NCBI RefSeq assembly: GCF_963664555.1
Contig: NZ_OY761461.1
Location: forward strand, 806,001 to 870,000
DNA from: Labilibaculum sp.
GTDB taxonomy: Bacteria > Bacteroidota > Bacteroidia > Bacteroidales > Marinifilaceae
Length of the DNA: 64,000 nt
Reading direction: 5' to 3'
In this document: one piece after another, positions 32,282 to 39,983 of the stretch
Position numbering within the stretch: position 1 is the stretch's first letter
Layout: every line of letters starts with the position of its first letter
Notes under the pieces: generated by a model
Seen by the model: only the letters and a program-made list of their open reading frames with translations
Databases searched by the model: none
What the model was told of the DNA's origin: nothing
Made by a program: the position numbers and the translations under genes

Positions 32282-33583
32282 TTAAGTTAAGGGGAATAAG
32301 GAATCACGTCGAACAGGCGTGATTTGTTTGTAAATGTCGAGCATAGATTCATAACCGCGTTTCCGCAATCTTTCAAGAGTAATAGTAGTTACCAAAATAG
32401 GACTCTGAGCAATCGCCCAACCACCCATACGTGAACGAGACCATGCATAGGCTTGTCCTTGTTCAACTCCTAAACGAATCAGGTTTTTCCGTTTTCGTTC
32501 AAGTTTTTTCCAATGGTGCCAAATGCAATATCTGAGCCTGTTGCGCAGCCAACCGTCGAGATCTTGAAGTTTGACTAAAATACTTGCCATACGGAAGTTA
32601 TTTACCCAACCCCGCTGAACCTCATTCAGTTTTTGGATGCGTTCCTCAAAGCTCATCGGTGTCGTTTTTCGAGTGATTAGTTTGAGCTTTTCTTTCAGTT
32701 TCTTCCAACTCTTTTCTGATACTATCAGTTGGTACTTGCCCCGCTCACCTTTCCTGTAGGTAGGCACAAAGCCAAAACCCAAAACGGTAAAATGAACAGG
32801 TCGCCGAATGCCACTCTTTTCCCGATTAATTGTCAACTTGAGTTTATTTCGTAAAAACTTGTAAACCTTGTTCCCAACTCTTCGGGCGGTAGCTTTCGAT
32901 TTGGTATAAATACTAAAATCGTCGGCATAGCGGATGAATTTCAATCCCTGTTTTTCCAGTTCCCGATCCAGTTCATGCAACATGATATTGGACAGCAACG
33001 GACTCAATGGACTCCCCTGCGGTACGCCTTTTCTGCGTTTGACCAACTTGCCTTCGATTAAGATCGGGGCACGCAGCCATTTGCGGATTAAACGCATTGT
33101 TGCTTTGCATTTTACCTTGCGATATAGCTGTTGCAGTAAATGGCAATGATCGACTTCATCGAAGAAGGTCTTCAAGTCAATATCTACAATATGCTGATAG
33201 CCATCGTTGATATATCCCTGAGCTTTTAGTACTGCCTGATGCAGACTTCGGTTCGGTCTGAACCCAAAGCTAAAGTCCGAAAATTCAAATTCAAACTTTG
33301 CCGTGATAATTTGAAGTACAGCTTGCTGAAGCAAACGGTCGGTTACAGTCGGGATACCCAATAAGCGCATCTTCCCGTTTCCTTTTGGAATCTCGACTCC
33401 TAAAATGGCTTGAGGCAAATAATTACCCGAACGAACACTCTGTGTCAGTTCCGCTTTATCAATTGACATCAGATCTGAGAGTTTAGTCACGGGCATACGA
33501 TCAACTCCTGCTGAACCTTGGTTCTTCTGGACTTGATGCATCGCCCGCACCATATTCTTACGTGTAAGTATTTGTTCAATCAT
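32282..33583 (-). CDS. ltrA: Group II intron reverse transcriptase/maturase
   Basis: The 433-residue protein supports splicing and retrohoming of its own intron. Intact RT motifs are KNQGSAGVDRM, LLGIPTVTDRLLQQAVLQI, FGFRPNRSLHQAV, VDIDLKTFFDEVDH, KGVPQGSPLSPLLSNIMLHELD, the active site FIRYADDFSIY, and LKLTINREKSGI. The maturase region contains RGWVNNFRMA and a GWAIAQSPILVTTI tail. No C-terminal HNH endonuclease is visible. It is quite different from the RT of intron 1, so the two introns arrived independently. Confidence 0.92.
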   Translation of the reverse strand: MIEQILTRKNMVRAMHQVQKNQGSAGVDRMPVTKLSDLMSIDKAELTQSVRSGNYLPQAILGVEIPKGNGKMRLLGIPTVTDRLLQQAVLQIITAKFEFEFSDFSFGFRPNRSLHQAVLKAQGYINDGYQHIVDIDLKTFFDEVDHCHLLQQLYRKVKCKATMRLIRKWLRAPILIEGKLVKRRKGVPQGSPLSPLLSNIMLHELDRELEKQGLKFIRYADDFSIYTKSKATARRVGNKVYKFLRNKLKLTINREKSGIRRPVHFTVLGFGFVPTYRKGERGKYQLIVSEKSWKKLKEKLKLITRKTTPMSFEERIQKLNEVQRGWVNNFRMASILVKLQDLDGWLRNRLRYCIWHHWKKLERKRKNLIRLGVEQGQAYAWSRSRMGGWAIAQSPILVTTITLERLRKRGYESMLDIYKQITPVRRDSLFPLT

Positions 33584-34150
33584 TTTAGTTTACTTTTTCT
33601 TTTCCCTGTTCCGCTTAATACAAAGCTAGAGTTGTTAACAACAGCTTCTTTGCAACATTTGGAACAACTTAACGTTCAGCCCTTCACTGCTCTGTGAGTC
33701 CTCCACAATCTCTATTTGTGGCTCATGGTCTTACAGCTACTATGGCCTCTGCTGACTTCTTGCCATAACCAACTCGTGGTTGACAAGACCTCCCCTGGTA
33801 AGAACATTTTCCTTCCTCCAATGCCTGCCTGATCTACTACTTCATTTATTCTCTTTATTTAAAGAGCTGGGACGTCGACATGATGTGTTGCCTTATCCAA
33901 ACTTATAGCCTCATATCAGGTTCCTGTTCGTCAGTACCGGATTTTGTAGTCTCGCTTCCTTCAGTGCATACCTCACGGTAAACCACCTTGCGACTTACTA
34001 ATGCTTCTGAGAGTCACCACAGTGCATAAGGGACTTGCACCCTCTGGAAAAAAAATACACCTTCCAAGAATCATTGTTTATGCTAAATTTGTATATTTAA
34101 CATTTTCAACGACCTTTCGGTGGGTGTGGTCATGCTCATGCAGGGCACAC
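33584..34150 (-). other. 5' ribozyme part of group II intron 2
   Basis: This is the non-coding 5' part of the antisense intron (domains I-III), upstream of its RT on the minus strand. No gene is supported. Confidence 0.7.
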
Positions 34151-34305
34151 ACAATGTGTATAGTGCATAAGGGTTTCATAAGTTTTCCAGCGGTATCACC
34201 CGCATCAAATTTGGGTGGTAGCTTGATAGGTTTGAAGCCCGCAATCCCTTACGACACCATACACTCAACGTTAGGTGCCATAAAACACAAAAAAAACTGA
34301 GAATA

Positions 34306-35271
34306 ATGAAGCCAACAGAGGTTCAAAAGATAATTGCAAAAATCGATAAGAATGTAAATTCAAAAAAATGGAAATGCATTATTAACGGTTGTAATGAGAA
34401 TGCAATAAATTCTCATTTACTTCAGCAAAATGGAGTGCTTGATAATGTTTCCGAAAATGGACATTTAGTTGAGGTAAAACCTACGGATATTTTTAAATGG
34501 TCACCCAATGAAATTCCAATTGAGATGAAAAAAATAGGAATAAAAAAGGCTTTTTCTTTACCTCTTTTTTGTAATCATCATGATACGGAATTGTTTAAAG
34601 AAGTTGAAACCCATCCAATTGATTTATCAGATTATAGAATACAATTACTTTTAAGTTATCGTGTAGTGTGTTCTGAAATTAGAAAAAAAGAAGTTGTTCT
34701 CGATAAACATAACAGAATTCTAAACGCCCAAACCTTAAGAGGAAATATAGATTTAGAAATAATTGAAAACCTTGTTAAAGGTTCAGAATTAGGGATACAA
34801 GATTTATCTTTTTATAGGAAATTAGTTGACCAAGAATTACAGGAAAATAATAACGATTTTAAATTTAAAATATATAAATATCCCCTGATCAAAGTTTATG
34901 GCTCTGCTATTTTTAGTCCAACCCATCAAATCGTTAATCCAGAAAGAGATGATCCTTTCGAATCAGTATTCATACATATAATACCAGATCAAAATTACTT
35001 AAATGTTATTATTGGTTACCACAAGCAACATTCGACCAGTTGGATTGAAGAATATGTTGAAAGTTGGAAGGGTCTAGATATGGAGCCGTTGGAGGAAAAA
35101 CTAACAGATCTATTTGCCGTACATATTGAGAATTGGGGAATGTCTCCTTTGATCAAGGAAAAAATTGATAGTAAAACAATTGATAGTTTTTATGAATTTT
35201 CAGAAAGTAATTTTTTCTTGAATAATTCCAGAACTGTAAATCTATTTGAAGATAATAATTATGGCACCTAA
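34306..35271 (+). CDS. Cassette 5: putative zinc-binding protein of unknown function
   Basis: The 321-residue product has an N-terminal Cys/His cluster: CIINGCNENAINSHLLQQ near residues 24-41 and LPLFCNHHDTELF near 85-97. This resembles HNH-like or treble-clef zinc domains seen in uncharacterised accessory and defence-type proteins. The remainder is predicted alpha/beta (IFSPTHQIVNPERDDPFESVFIHIIPD) without a recognised family. The stop codon TAA lies inside the attC-like arm TTATGGCACCTAAC, which is complementary over 14 nt to the cassette's first bases. It starts 36 bp after its cassette core. A nuclease or DNA-binding role is only a guess. Confidence 0.65.
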   Translation: MKPTEVQKIIAKIDKNVNSKKWKCIINGCNENAINSHLLQQNGVLDNVSENGHLVEVKPTDIFKWSPNEIPIEMKKIGIKKAFSLPLFCNHHDTELFKEVETHPIDLSDYRIQLLLSYRVVCSEIRKKEVVLDKHNRILNAQTLRGNIDLEIIENLVKGSELGIQDLSFYRKLVDQELQENNNDFKFKIYKYPLIKVYGSAIFSPTHQIVNPERDDPFESVFIHIIPDQNYLNVIIGYHKQHSTSWIEEYVESWKGLDMEPLEEKLTDLFAVHIENWGMSPLIKEKIDSKTIDSFYEFSESNFFLNNSRTVNLFEDNNYGT

Positions 35272-35372
35272 CAATGGCCCCCCGCTTGTGCGCGATTGTA
35301 TCGCGTTCTTTTAGACTGGAAAAGAAGACAATCATCACCCCGCTACAAGCTTGTGCTAGCAGGAGTTTGAAG
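35259..35372 (+). repeat. attC-like site 5, left arm only
   Basis: The left arm TTATGGCACCTAAC (35259-35272) is the exact complement of the cassette 5 start. The sequence beyond is GC-rich with internal inverted repeats (ACAAGCTTGT at about 35346) but I cannot find a matching right core. It is probably the degenerate right edge of the array. Confidence 0.5.
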
Positions 35373-35415
35373 AAGTAAGATGATGCTAAAGCAAAAGAAT
35401 AGGAATATTTTAATT

Positions 35416-35715
35416 CAGTTGGTTAAAGCCAAACTGCAATAGATAAAAAACACAAAGTATTTACTGATGTAATGAGCAAAGCTGAACATCTATTGCAATT
35501 GTTTTTAAGCAATGAATTAAAATGATTGAAGCAGTAGGATAAAGCGAAAGGCAAATATCTATTGCAGTTGCTTTTAAGCAACTGATATAGTGAAATTAAT
35601 AAATAGGCTTTAGCCACATAAAATAAATAATATCAGTTGGGTAAGAGTATATATGCAAAACATCTATTGCTTTGCTTTTAAGCAACTGATATTGTGAAAT
35701 TAATAAATAGGCTTA
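35416..35715. repeat. Palindrome-bearing repeats, three direct and one inverted copy
   Basis: Direct copies begin at 35487, 35556 and 35661 with (C/T)ATCTATTGC and contain the hairpin GTTGCTTTTAAGCAAC or a variant. The last two also share TGAAATTAATAAATAGGCTT. An inverted copy lies at 35416-35445 (CAGTTGGTTAAAGCC, then CTGCAATAGATA). No gene is present. The stretch is between the cassette array and ggt. Confidence 0.75.
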
Positions 35716-35729
35716 TTCTTATTCCCAAT

Positions 35730-37418
35730 TTAATATCCAGCAGCCTGCCCATCCTTTCTCGATTCCGAGGCACCAAAATACACCCCTCTTTCTTCATCGT
35801 ACAGAATAGCCTGATAACCACCATATCCGCCCATATCAAACTTTATTTTGTGTCCTTTTTGTAATAGTTCACGAATAGTTTGGTAAGATATTTCCGATTC
35901 TAAATTTACCCATCCACCATCTGTCATTTTTCCGCCGGTTGGCTGTGACGAACCATCATGACGAATTCTTGCTGCGTCACCAGCTTCCTGCAAATTCATT
36001 TTAAAATCAATCAAATTAACAACAATTTGAGCATGACCTTGTGGTTGCATGGCACCGCCCATTAAACCAAAACTGACGTATGGTTTGCCATCTTTGGTAA
36101 TGAAAGCCGGGATAATTGTATGAAATGGACGTTTTCCGGGTTCGAACACATTGGCATGTCCTTCTTCCAGACTGAACAATTCTCCTCGATCCTGTAACAC
36201 AAATCCCAAACTATCAGGAGTCATTCCTGAACCCATGCCCCGGTAGTTACTCTGTATTAAAGAAACCATATTTCCCTCTTTATCAGCTACAGTCAGGTAA
36301 ATGGTATTGCCCTGTTCCAGTTCACCGGCAGGATAGCTTTTGGCTGATTTGTTGGGATCAATTAAAGCCTTTCGTTCAATTGCATATTCTTTCGAAATCA
36401 ATTTTTTTAGTGGAATTTTCGAAAAGTCAGGGTCGCAGTAGTATTTTGCTCTATCCTCGAAGGCCAGTTTTTTAGCTTCAATAAAAGTATGCAGGTAATC
36501 ACTGCTGCCAAATCCCATTTGTGCGATGTCATATTCTTCGAGAATATTTAGCATTTGAAGAGCCGCTGTGCCTTGTCCGTTGGGTGGTAGTTCCCAAATA
36601 TCATATCCCCGGTAATTTATAGATACGGGATCAACCCATTCCGATTTGTGCGAGGCTAAATCATCGTAAGAAAGAAAACCACCTTGCTCTTTCATATATT
36701 TTGCAATGGTTTTGGCCATATCACCTTTGTAGAATGCATCGCGGCCGCCTTTTGCTATTTTCTCCAACGTATTCGCCAAATATGGGTTCTTGAAGATGTC
36801 ACCCTTTTCAGGCATTTTTCCATTTGGCATGTATGTTTCCGAAAATCCTTTGTATTTCATTAATCTATTGGCGCTGGCATTCATATAGTAAGCAATAAGT
36901 TCGCTTACCGGAAAGCCATTTCTGGCATATTGAATTGCAGGATTTAGAATTTGTTCCATATCCATTTTCCCAAACCTGTCATGCACGGTAAACCATCCAT
37001 CAACACAACCGGGAACAGAAACGGGCAAGGCTCCAAATGATGGGATAGCAGAGTAGTTATTTTCCTTGAAATATTCCAGACTTAGTGATTTTGGAGAACG
37101 TCCACTTCCGTTTAAACCATATAGTTTTTTAGTTTTTGCATCCCACAAAATGATGAAAATATCCCCGCCAATTCCATTTCCGGTAGGCTCCATTAGTCCT
37201 AAAGTGGCATTGGCTGCAATCGCGGCATCAATTGCATTTCCTCCGGCTTTTAATATGTCTAGTGCAACTTGAGTGGCTAGTGGCTGACTGGTGCAGGCCA
37301 TCCCGTTTTGTGCGATAACTTCAGATCTTGTTGCAAAATTAAGTCCGGTAACCCGGTCTTGAGAAAATATTGCCAATGCGAAGAGTGATAGTAAGCAGAA
37401 GAGAAAAGACTTTTTCAT
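35730..37418 (-). CDS. ggt: Gamma-glutamyltransferase
   Basis: This periplasmic Ntn-hydrolase cleaves gamma-glutamyl bonds, for example in glutathione, and self-processes into two subunits. The 562 residues start with a signal peptide (MKKSFLFCLLSLFALAIFSQ). The large-subunit motif AGGNAIDAAIAANATLGLMEPTGNGIGGD is present. The processing site is QGNTIYLTVADKEGN, with the nucleophile most likely Thr372. The oxyanion region is NYRGMGSGMTPDSLGFVLQDRG. The C-terminal FGLMGGAMQPQGHAQ motif is typical. The gene is monocistronic. Confidence 0.95.
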   Translation of the reverse strand: MKKSFLFCLLSLFALAIFSQDRVTGLNFATRSEVIAQNGMACTSQPLATQVALDILKAGGNAIDAAIAANATLGLMEPTGNGIGGDIFIILWDAKTKKLYGLNGSGRSPKSLSLEYFKENNYSAIPSFGALPVSVPGCVDGWFTVHDRFGKMDMEQILNPAIQYARNGFPVSELIAYYMNASANRLMKYKGFSETYMPNGKMPEKGDIFKNPYLANTLEKIAKGGRDAFYKGDMAKTIAKYMKEQGGFLSYDDLASHKSEWVDPVSINYRGYDIWELPPNGQGTAALQMLNILEEYDIAQMGFGSSDYLHTFIEAKKLAFEDRAKYYCDPDFSKIPLKKLISKEYAIERKALIDPNKSAKSYPAGELEQGNTIYLTVADKEGNMVSLIQSNYRGMGSGMTPDSLGFVLQDRGELFSLEEGHANVFEPGKRPFHTIIPAFITKDGKPYVSFGLMGGAMQPQGHAQIVVNLIDFKMNLQEAGDAARIRHDGSSQPTGGKMTDGGWVNLESEISYQTIRELLQKGHKIKFDMGGYGGYQAILYDEERGVYFGASESRKDGQAAGY

Positions 37419-37496
37419 TTTACAGGGATTTTTATGGATTAGTTATTGCTTGAGAATACACTTAAAGATAGGAAAGATTATCTTTGAATAGGAATT

Positions 37497-38141
37497 ATGG
37501 ATATGGCAGGATGGTTTAAAATAGGCGTTGTAATTTTGTTTGCTTTTGCAGGTTCGGCATCAGCAAAGGAGTTGTGCAGTATTCGCTCATTTTCACAACA
37601 AGACACTGTCGTTTTCCTCGATACCAATTTGCATGTAAATCTCGACGAGGTTAAAATTTTGCGTTACAAAAAAAAGAGAAGAAAACACTATCAAAATACC
37701 CGGCAGTACTGGCGGATGGTTCGAAATATTCGTATCGTTTATCCTTATGCCGAGGCAGCCAATGAAACCATCGGGAAGCTTACCAAAGATTTAGAAGGAA
37801 TTGACAACAAAAAAGAACGCCGTAAACTCATCCGAAAAGAATACAATGGCTTGATGAAAGATTACAAAAAACCTCTGATGAAACTCAAAATTTCGCAAGG
37901 CAAATTGTTGATGAAATTAATCGATCGGGAAACCGGAAACACCAGCTACAATCATTTAAAAGAGTTGAAAGGATCGTTTACAGCAATATTTTGGCAATCG
38001 GTGGCTGTGATGTTTGGTTCATCGCTAAAAGCAGAATACGATCCTTTTGGCAACGATTGGATGATTGAAGAAATACTCGACAGAATGAAACGCGGCGAAT
38101 TGCTGCCTCCGGGAAAATTGTCTGTGAGGAGAATCAATTAA
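37497..38141 (+). CDS. DUF4294 family protein
   Basis: The 214-residue product has a signal peptide (IGVVILFAFAGSASA) and a basic, helix-rich mature domain. It contains RYKKKRRKHYQNTRQYWRMVRNIRIVYPYA, YKKPLMKLKISQGKLLMKLIDRETG and LKGSFTAIFWQSVAVMFGSSLKAEYDP, characteristic of the Bacteroidota-restricted family DUF4294. Function is unknown and export is likely. The start could be the ATG at 37497 or 37503. The gene is followed by a CGAAGGG repeat array rather than a terminator. Confidence 0.8.
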   Translation: MDMAGWFKIGVVILFAFAGSASAKELCSIRSFSQQDTVVFLDTNLHVNLDEVKILRYKKKRRKHYQNTRQYWRMVRNIRIVYPYAEAANETIGKLTKDLEGIDNKKERRKLIRKEYNGLMKDYKKPLMKLKISQGKLLMKLIDRETGNTSYNHLKELKGSFTAIFWQSVAVMFGSSLKAEYDPFGNDWMIEEILDRMKRGELLPPGKLSVRRIN

Positions 38142-38164
38142 AATTAAAAACATTCTGCAACCCC

Positions 38165-38338
38165 CGGGAAGAGCGCTTACTTTTGCGAAGGGAGGGTCAC
38201 AGGGCCGAAGGGTGACTCACTTTTGCGAAGGGCGGGTCACAGGTGCGAAGATTTGGATAATTCTTACGAAGGGCGGGTCACAGGCACGAAGGACGGCCTG
38301 CTTTATGCGAAGGGAGTCTCACAGAGACGAAGGGCCAA
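38165..38338 (+). repeat. CGAAGGG array, 20-21 bp period
   Basis: The core CGAAG(GG) starts at 38186, 38206, 38226, 38246, 38267, 38287, 38308 and 38328, with every spacing 20 or 21. A related CGGGAAG at 38165 is 21 bp earlier. Several units continue as GGGTCACAGG. It fills the intergenic space between the DUF4294 gene and the rSAM-associated lipoprotein gene and cannot be coding in one frame. Confidence 0.88.
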
Positions 38339-38433
38339 TAGAATGGTGATTCTTCGCAGTTAATACTCATGGTTTCGTGAATTGGAAGCAACCTTTTGTA
38401 TGGTTCTGCATCAGACAATTAAAGCTTAATGTT

Positions 38434-38880
38434 ATGAGAAAAAAAGTATTGAAGAAGTACAACAAATTAATTGCCGTTCTTTTATCCATTATGGGCATAG
38501 GTGGTGCAATTTCTTTTACCGGATGCGATGGTGGTGGAGAGAGTCCTGTTGAGTATGGAACTCCTCATGCAACCTTTAAAATTTACGGAACAGTTACTTC
38601 TGAAAGTAAGGTGGCGATACCGAATATTAAAGTGAAAATGCAGTACGATTCTACTTATACGGATGAAAAGGGAGAATACGCCATACAGGTTGTTGAATTT
38701 CCTCAGGATCAAAATTTCACAGTTCGGTATGAAGATATTGATGGCAGTGATAATGGCAGTTACCTTTTAAAGGATAGCATTGTAGAGTTTAAGGATCCTC
38801 AGTTTGAAAACAGTACAGGATCTTGGGATTTTGGGGAAACGAAAAAGGAAGTAAATATTGAACTATCAGAGGACAAATAA
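38434..38880 (+). CDS. rSAM-associated putative lipoprotein
   Basis: The 148-residue product has a long lipoprotein signal with SFTGC (Cys31) followed by DGGG, then a beta-sandwich-like domain (ATFKIYGTVTSESKVAIPNIKVKM, YTDEKGEYAIQV) resembling carboxypeptidase-regulatory folds. It matches the lipoprotein partner of the Bacteroidota rSAM/lipoprotein system (TIGR04134-type, from memory). I chose the ATG at 38434 because it directly precedes the basic signal peptide. Its TAA shares a base with the ATG of the radical SAM gene, so translation is coupled. It is presumably the substrate or partner of that enzyme. Confidence 0.82.
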   Translation: MRKKVLKKYNKLIAVLLSIMGIGGAISFTGCDGGGESPVEYGTPHATFKIYGTVTSESKVAIPNIKVKMQYDSTYTDEKGEYAIQVVEFPQDQNFTVRYEDIDGSDNGSYLLKDSIVEFKDPQFENSTGSWDFGETKKEVNIELSEDK

Positions 38881-39977
38881 TGAATTCGAAACTCTCGTTA
38901 CGCAAAAAAATAGCTCTTGAACTTTTTAGAAAATACCGGGACAATGCAAAAAAGCTGCATCAGCTCAATTATATATTTTGGGAATGTACCTTGCGCTGCA
39001 ATTTGAATTGTTTGCATTGCGGCAGCGATTGTAAAAAAGAAGCCTTGGTAAAAGATATGCCCATTTCCGATTTTATTGGTGCTATTGATGATGTATCCGG
39101 CATTGTAGAGCCAAATAAAACCATGATTGTTTTAACAGGTGGAGAACCGTTGGTGCGAACTGATTTGGAAATTTGTGGAAAACAATTGTATGAGAGGGGA
39201 TTTCCTTGGGGAATGGTTTCCAATGGATTTCATCTTACTTCCAAAAGATTGCAATCTCTTTTGCAAGCTGGTTTGCGTGCCGTTACCATTAGTTTGGATG
39301 GATTGGAAAATTCGCACAATTGGTTGAGAGGAAATCCAAAAAGTTTTGAAAATGCAGTAAATGCTGTTGGGCTTTTGGCCGAAACGGAAGATCTTAAATT
39401 TGATGTAGTTACCTGTGTGAATCAAAAGAATTTTAATGAGTTAGACCAGATCAAGGAGCTGCTTTTATCCAAAGGGGTTAAAGAATGGCGGCTATTCACG
39501 GTTTTCCCAATAGGGAGGGCAAAGGAACATAGCGAATTGCAATTGAATCCGGAACAATTTAAGCATCTTTTCGATTTTATTGCAAGGGAAAGAAAAAAAG
39601 GCGACATCAAATTGAACTACGGTTGCGAGGGTTTTTTGGGAAATTACGAAGGCGAAGTTCGAGACAACTTGTTTTTCTGCCGGGCGGGTATTAATGTAGC
39701 CTCTGTTCTGATAGACGGTTCCATCTCGGCATGTCCAAATCTTCGGGATAACTTTTCGCAGGGAAATATCTATCAAAATGGCTTTAAGACAACCTGGGAG
39801 AATGAATATTCTATCTACAGAGATAGAAGTTGGATGAAGACAGGCGAATGTTCCGATTGCAGTTCGTTTAAATATTGCGAAGGGAACGGTATGCACTTAC
39901 GTGATGAAAAAACCGGGAAATTGTTATTCTGTCATTTAAACAGAATAAAAGAAGGCGAAGAAGCCTGTAAAATGTAG
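38880..39977 (+). CDS. Radical SAM/SPASM protein of an rSAM/lipoprotein system
   Basis: The 365-residue protein has the radical SAM cluster motif C40-x3-C44-x2-C47, the TGGEPL motif near residue 81, and LDGLENSHNWLRGN. A C-terminal SPASM-like cysteine set follows (CRAGINVASVLIDGSISACPN, CSDCSSFKYCEGNGMHLRD, LLFCHLN) that would hold auxiliary Fe-S clusters. It matches the TIGR04133-type partner of the preceding lipoprotein. The chemistry and target are unknown for this family. Modification of the lipoprotein or a linked substrate is the natural guess from the overlapping genes. Confidence 0.85.
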   Translation: MNSKLSLRKKIALELFRKYRDNAKKLHQLNYIFWECTLRCNLNCLHCGSDCKKEALVKDMPISDFIGAIDDVSGIVEPNKTMIVLTGGEPLVRTDLEICGKQLYERGFPWGMVSNGFHLTSKRLQSLLQAGLRAVTISLDGLENSHNWLRGNPKSFENAVNAVGLLAETEDLKFDVVTCVNQKNFNELDQIKELLLSKGVKEWRLFTVFPIGRAKEHSELQLNPEQFKHLFDFIARERKKGDIKLNYGCEGFLGNYEGEVRDNLFFCRAGINVASVLIDGSISACPNLRDNFSQGNIYQNGFKTTWENEYSIYRDRSWMKTGECSDCSSFKYCEGNGMHLRDEKTGKLLFCHLNRIKEGEEACKM

Positions 39978-39983
39978 CTTTCC

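Larger units (their letters stand above)
32200..34150 (-). mobile_element. Group II intron 2, antisense in attC-like site 4
   Basis: On the minus strand it begins GTGTGCCC (complement of 34143-34150) and ends CTACTCAAT (complement of 32200-32208), 1951 nt. Its domain V is near 32246-32280 (ACCGCCGTA pairing with TACGGTGGT), directly after the RT stop. A domain VI hairpin (CCCGACT / AGTCGGG) lies at about 32213-32233. Boundaries rest on the ribozyme consensus and on restored attC complementarity. The ends could shift by a base or two because of ACA repeats. Confidence 0.82.
32193..34276 (+). repeat. attC-like site 4, split by an antisense group II intron
   Basis: The left scrap lies at 32193-32199 (GCACACA). 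The remainder lies at 34151-34276, from ACAATGTGTATAGTGCATAAGGG to ACACCATACACTCAACGTTAGGT. Joining them restores GCACACAAC, complementary to this cassette's start GTTGTGTGC, and gives 131 nt core to core. The arms GTGTATAGTGCATAAGGG and CCCTTACGACACCATACAC pair with few mismatches. Confidence 0.74.
27027..35272 (+). mobile_element. Integron-like gene-cassette array without integrase (CALIN-like)
   Basis: Five consecutive cassettes carry six plus-strand genes and are separated by attC-like imperfect palindromes. The four complete sites measure 131-133 nt between outer core 7-mers once two inserted introns are removed. In each of the last four cassettes the first bases are exactly complementary to those at its own 3' end: GTTATAGGTT/AACCTATAAC, GTTGTAGCCA/TGGCTACAAC, GTTGTGTGC/GCACACAAC and GTTAGGTGCCATAA/TTATGGCACCTAAC. 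The first cassette matches over 7 nt only. That self-complementarity is the hallmark of integron cassettes, since the cassette closes into a circle. Coding starts lie 31-39 nt after each cassette start. No tyrosine recombinase gene is in the window. Confidence 0.8.

Noticed and set aside
35273..35400. A complete fifth attC-like site
   Set aside because: The left arm is perfect but no right core complementary to the expected next cassette or at about 131 nt is visible, so only the left arm is annotated.
27027..35400. An integron integrase within the cassette region
   Set aside because: No frame on either strand shows tyrosine recombinase motifs. The only long non-cassette genes are group II intron reverse transcriptases.
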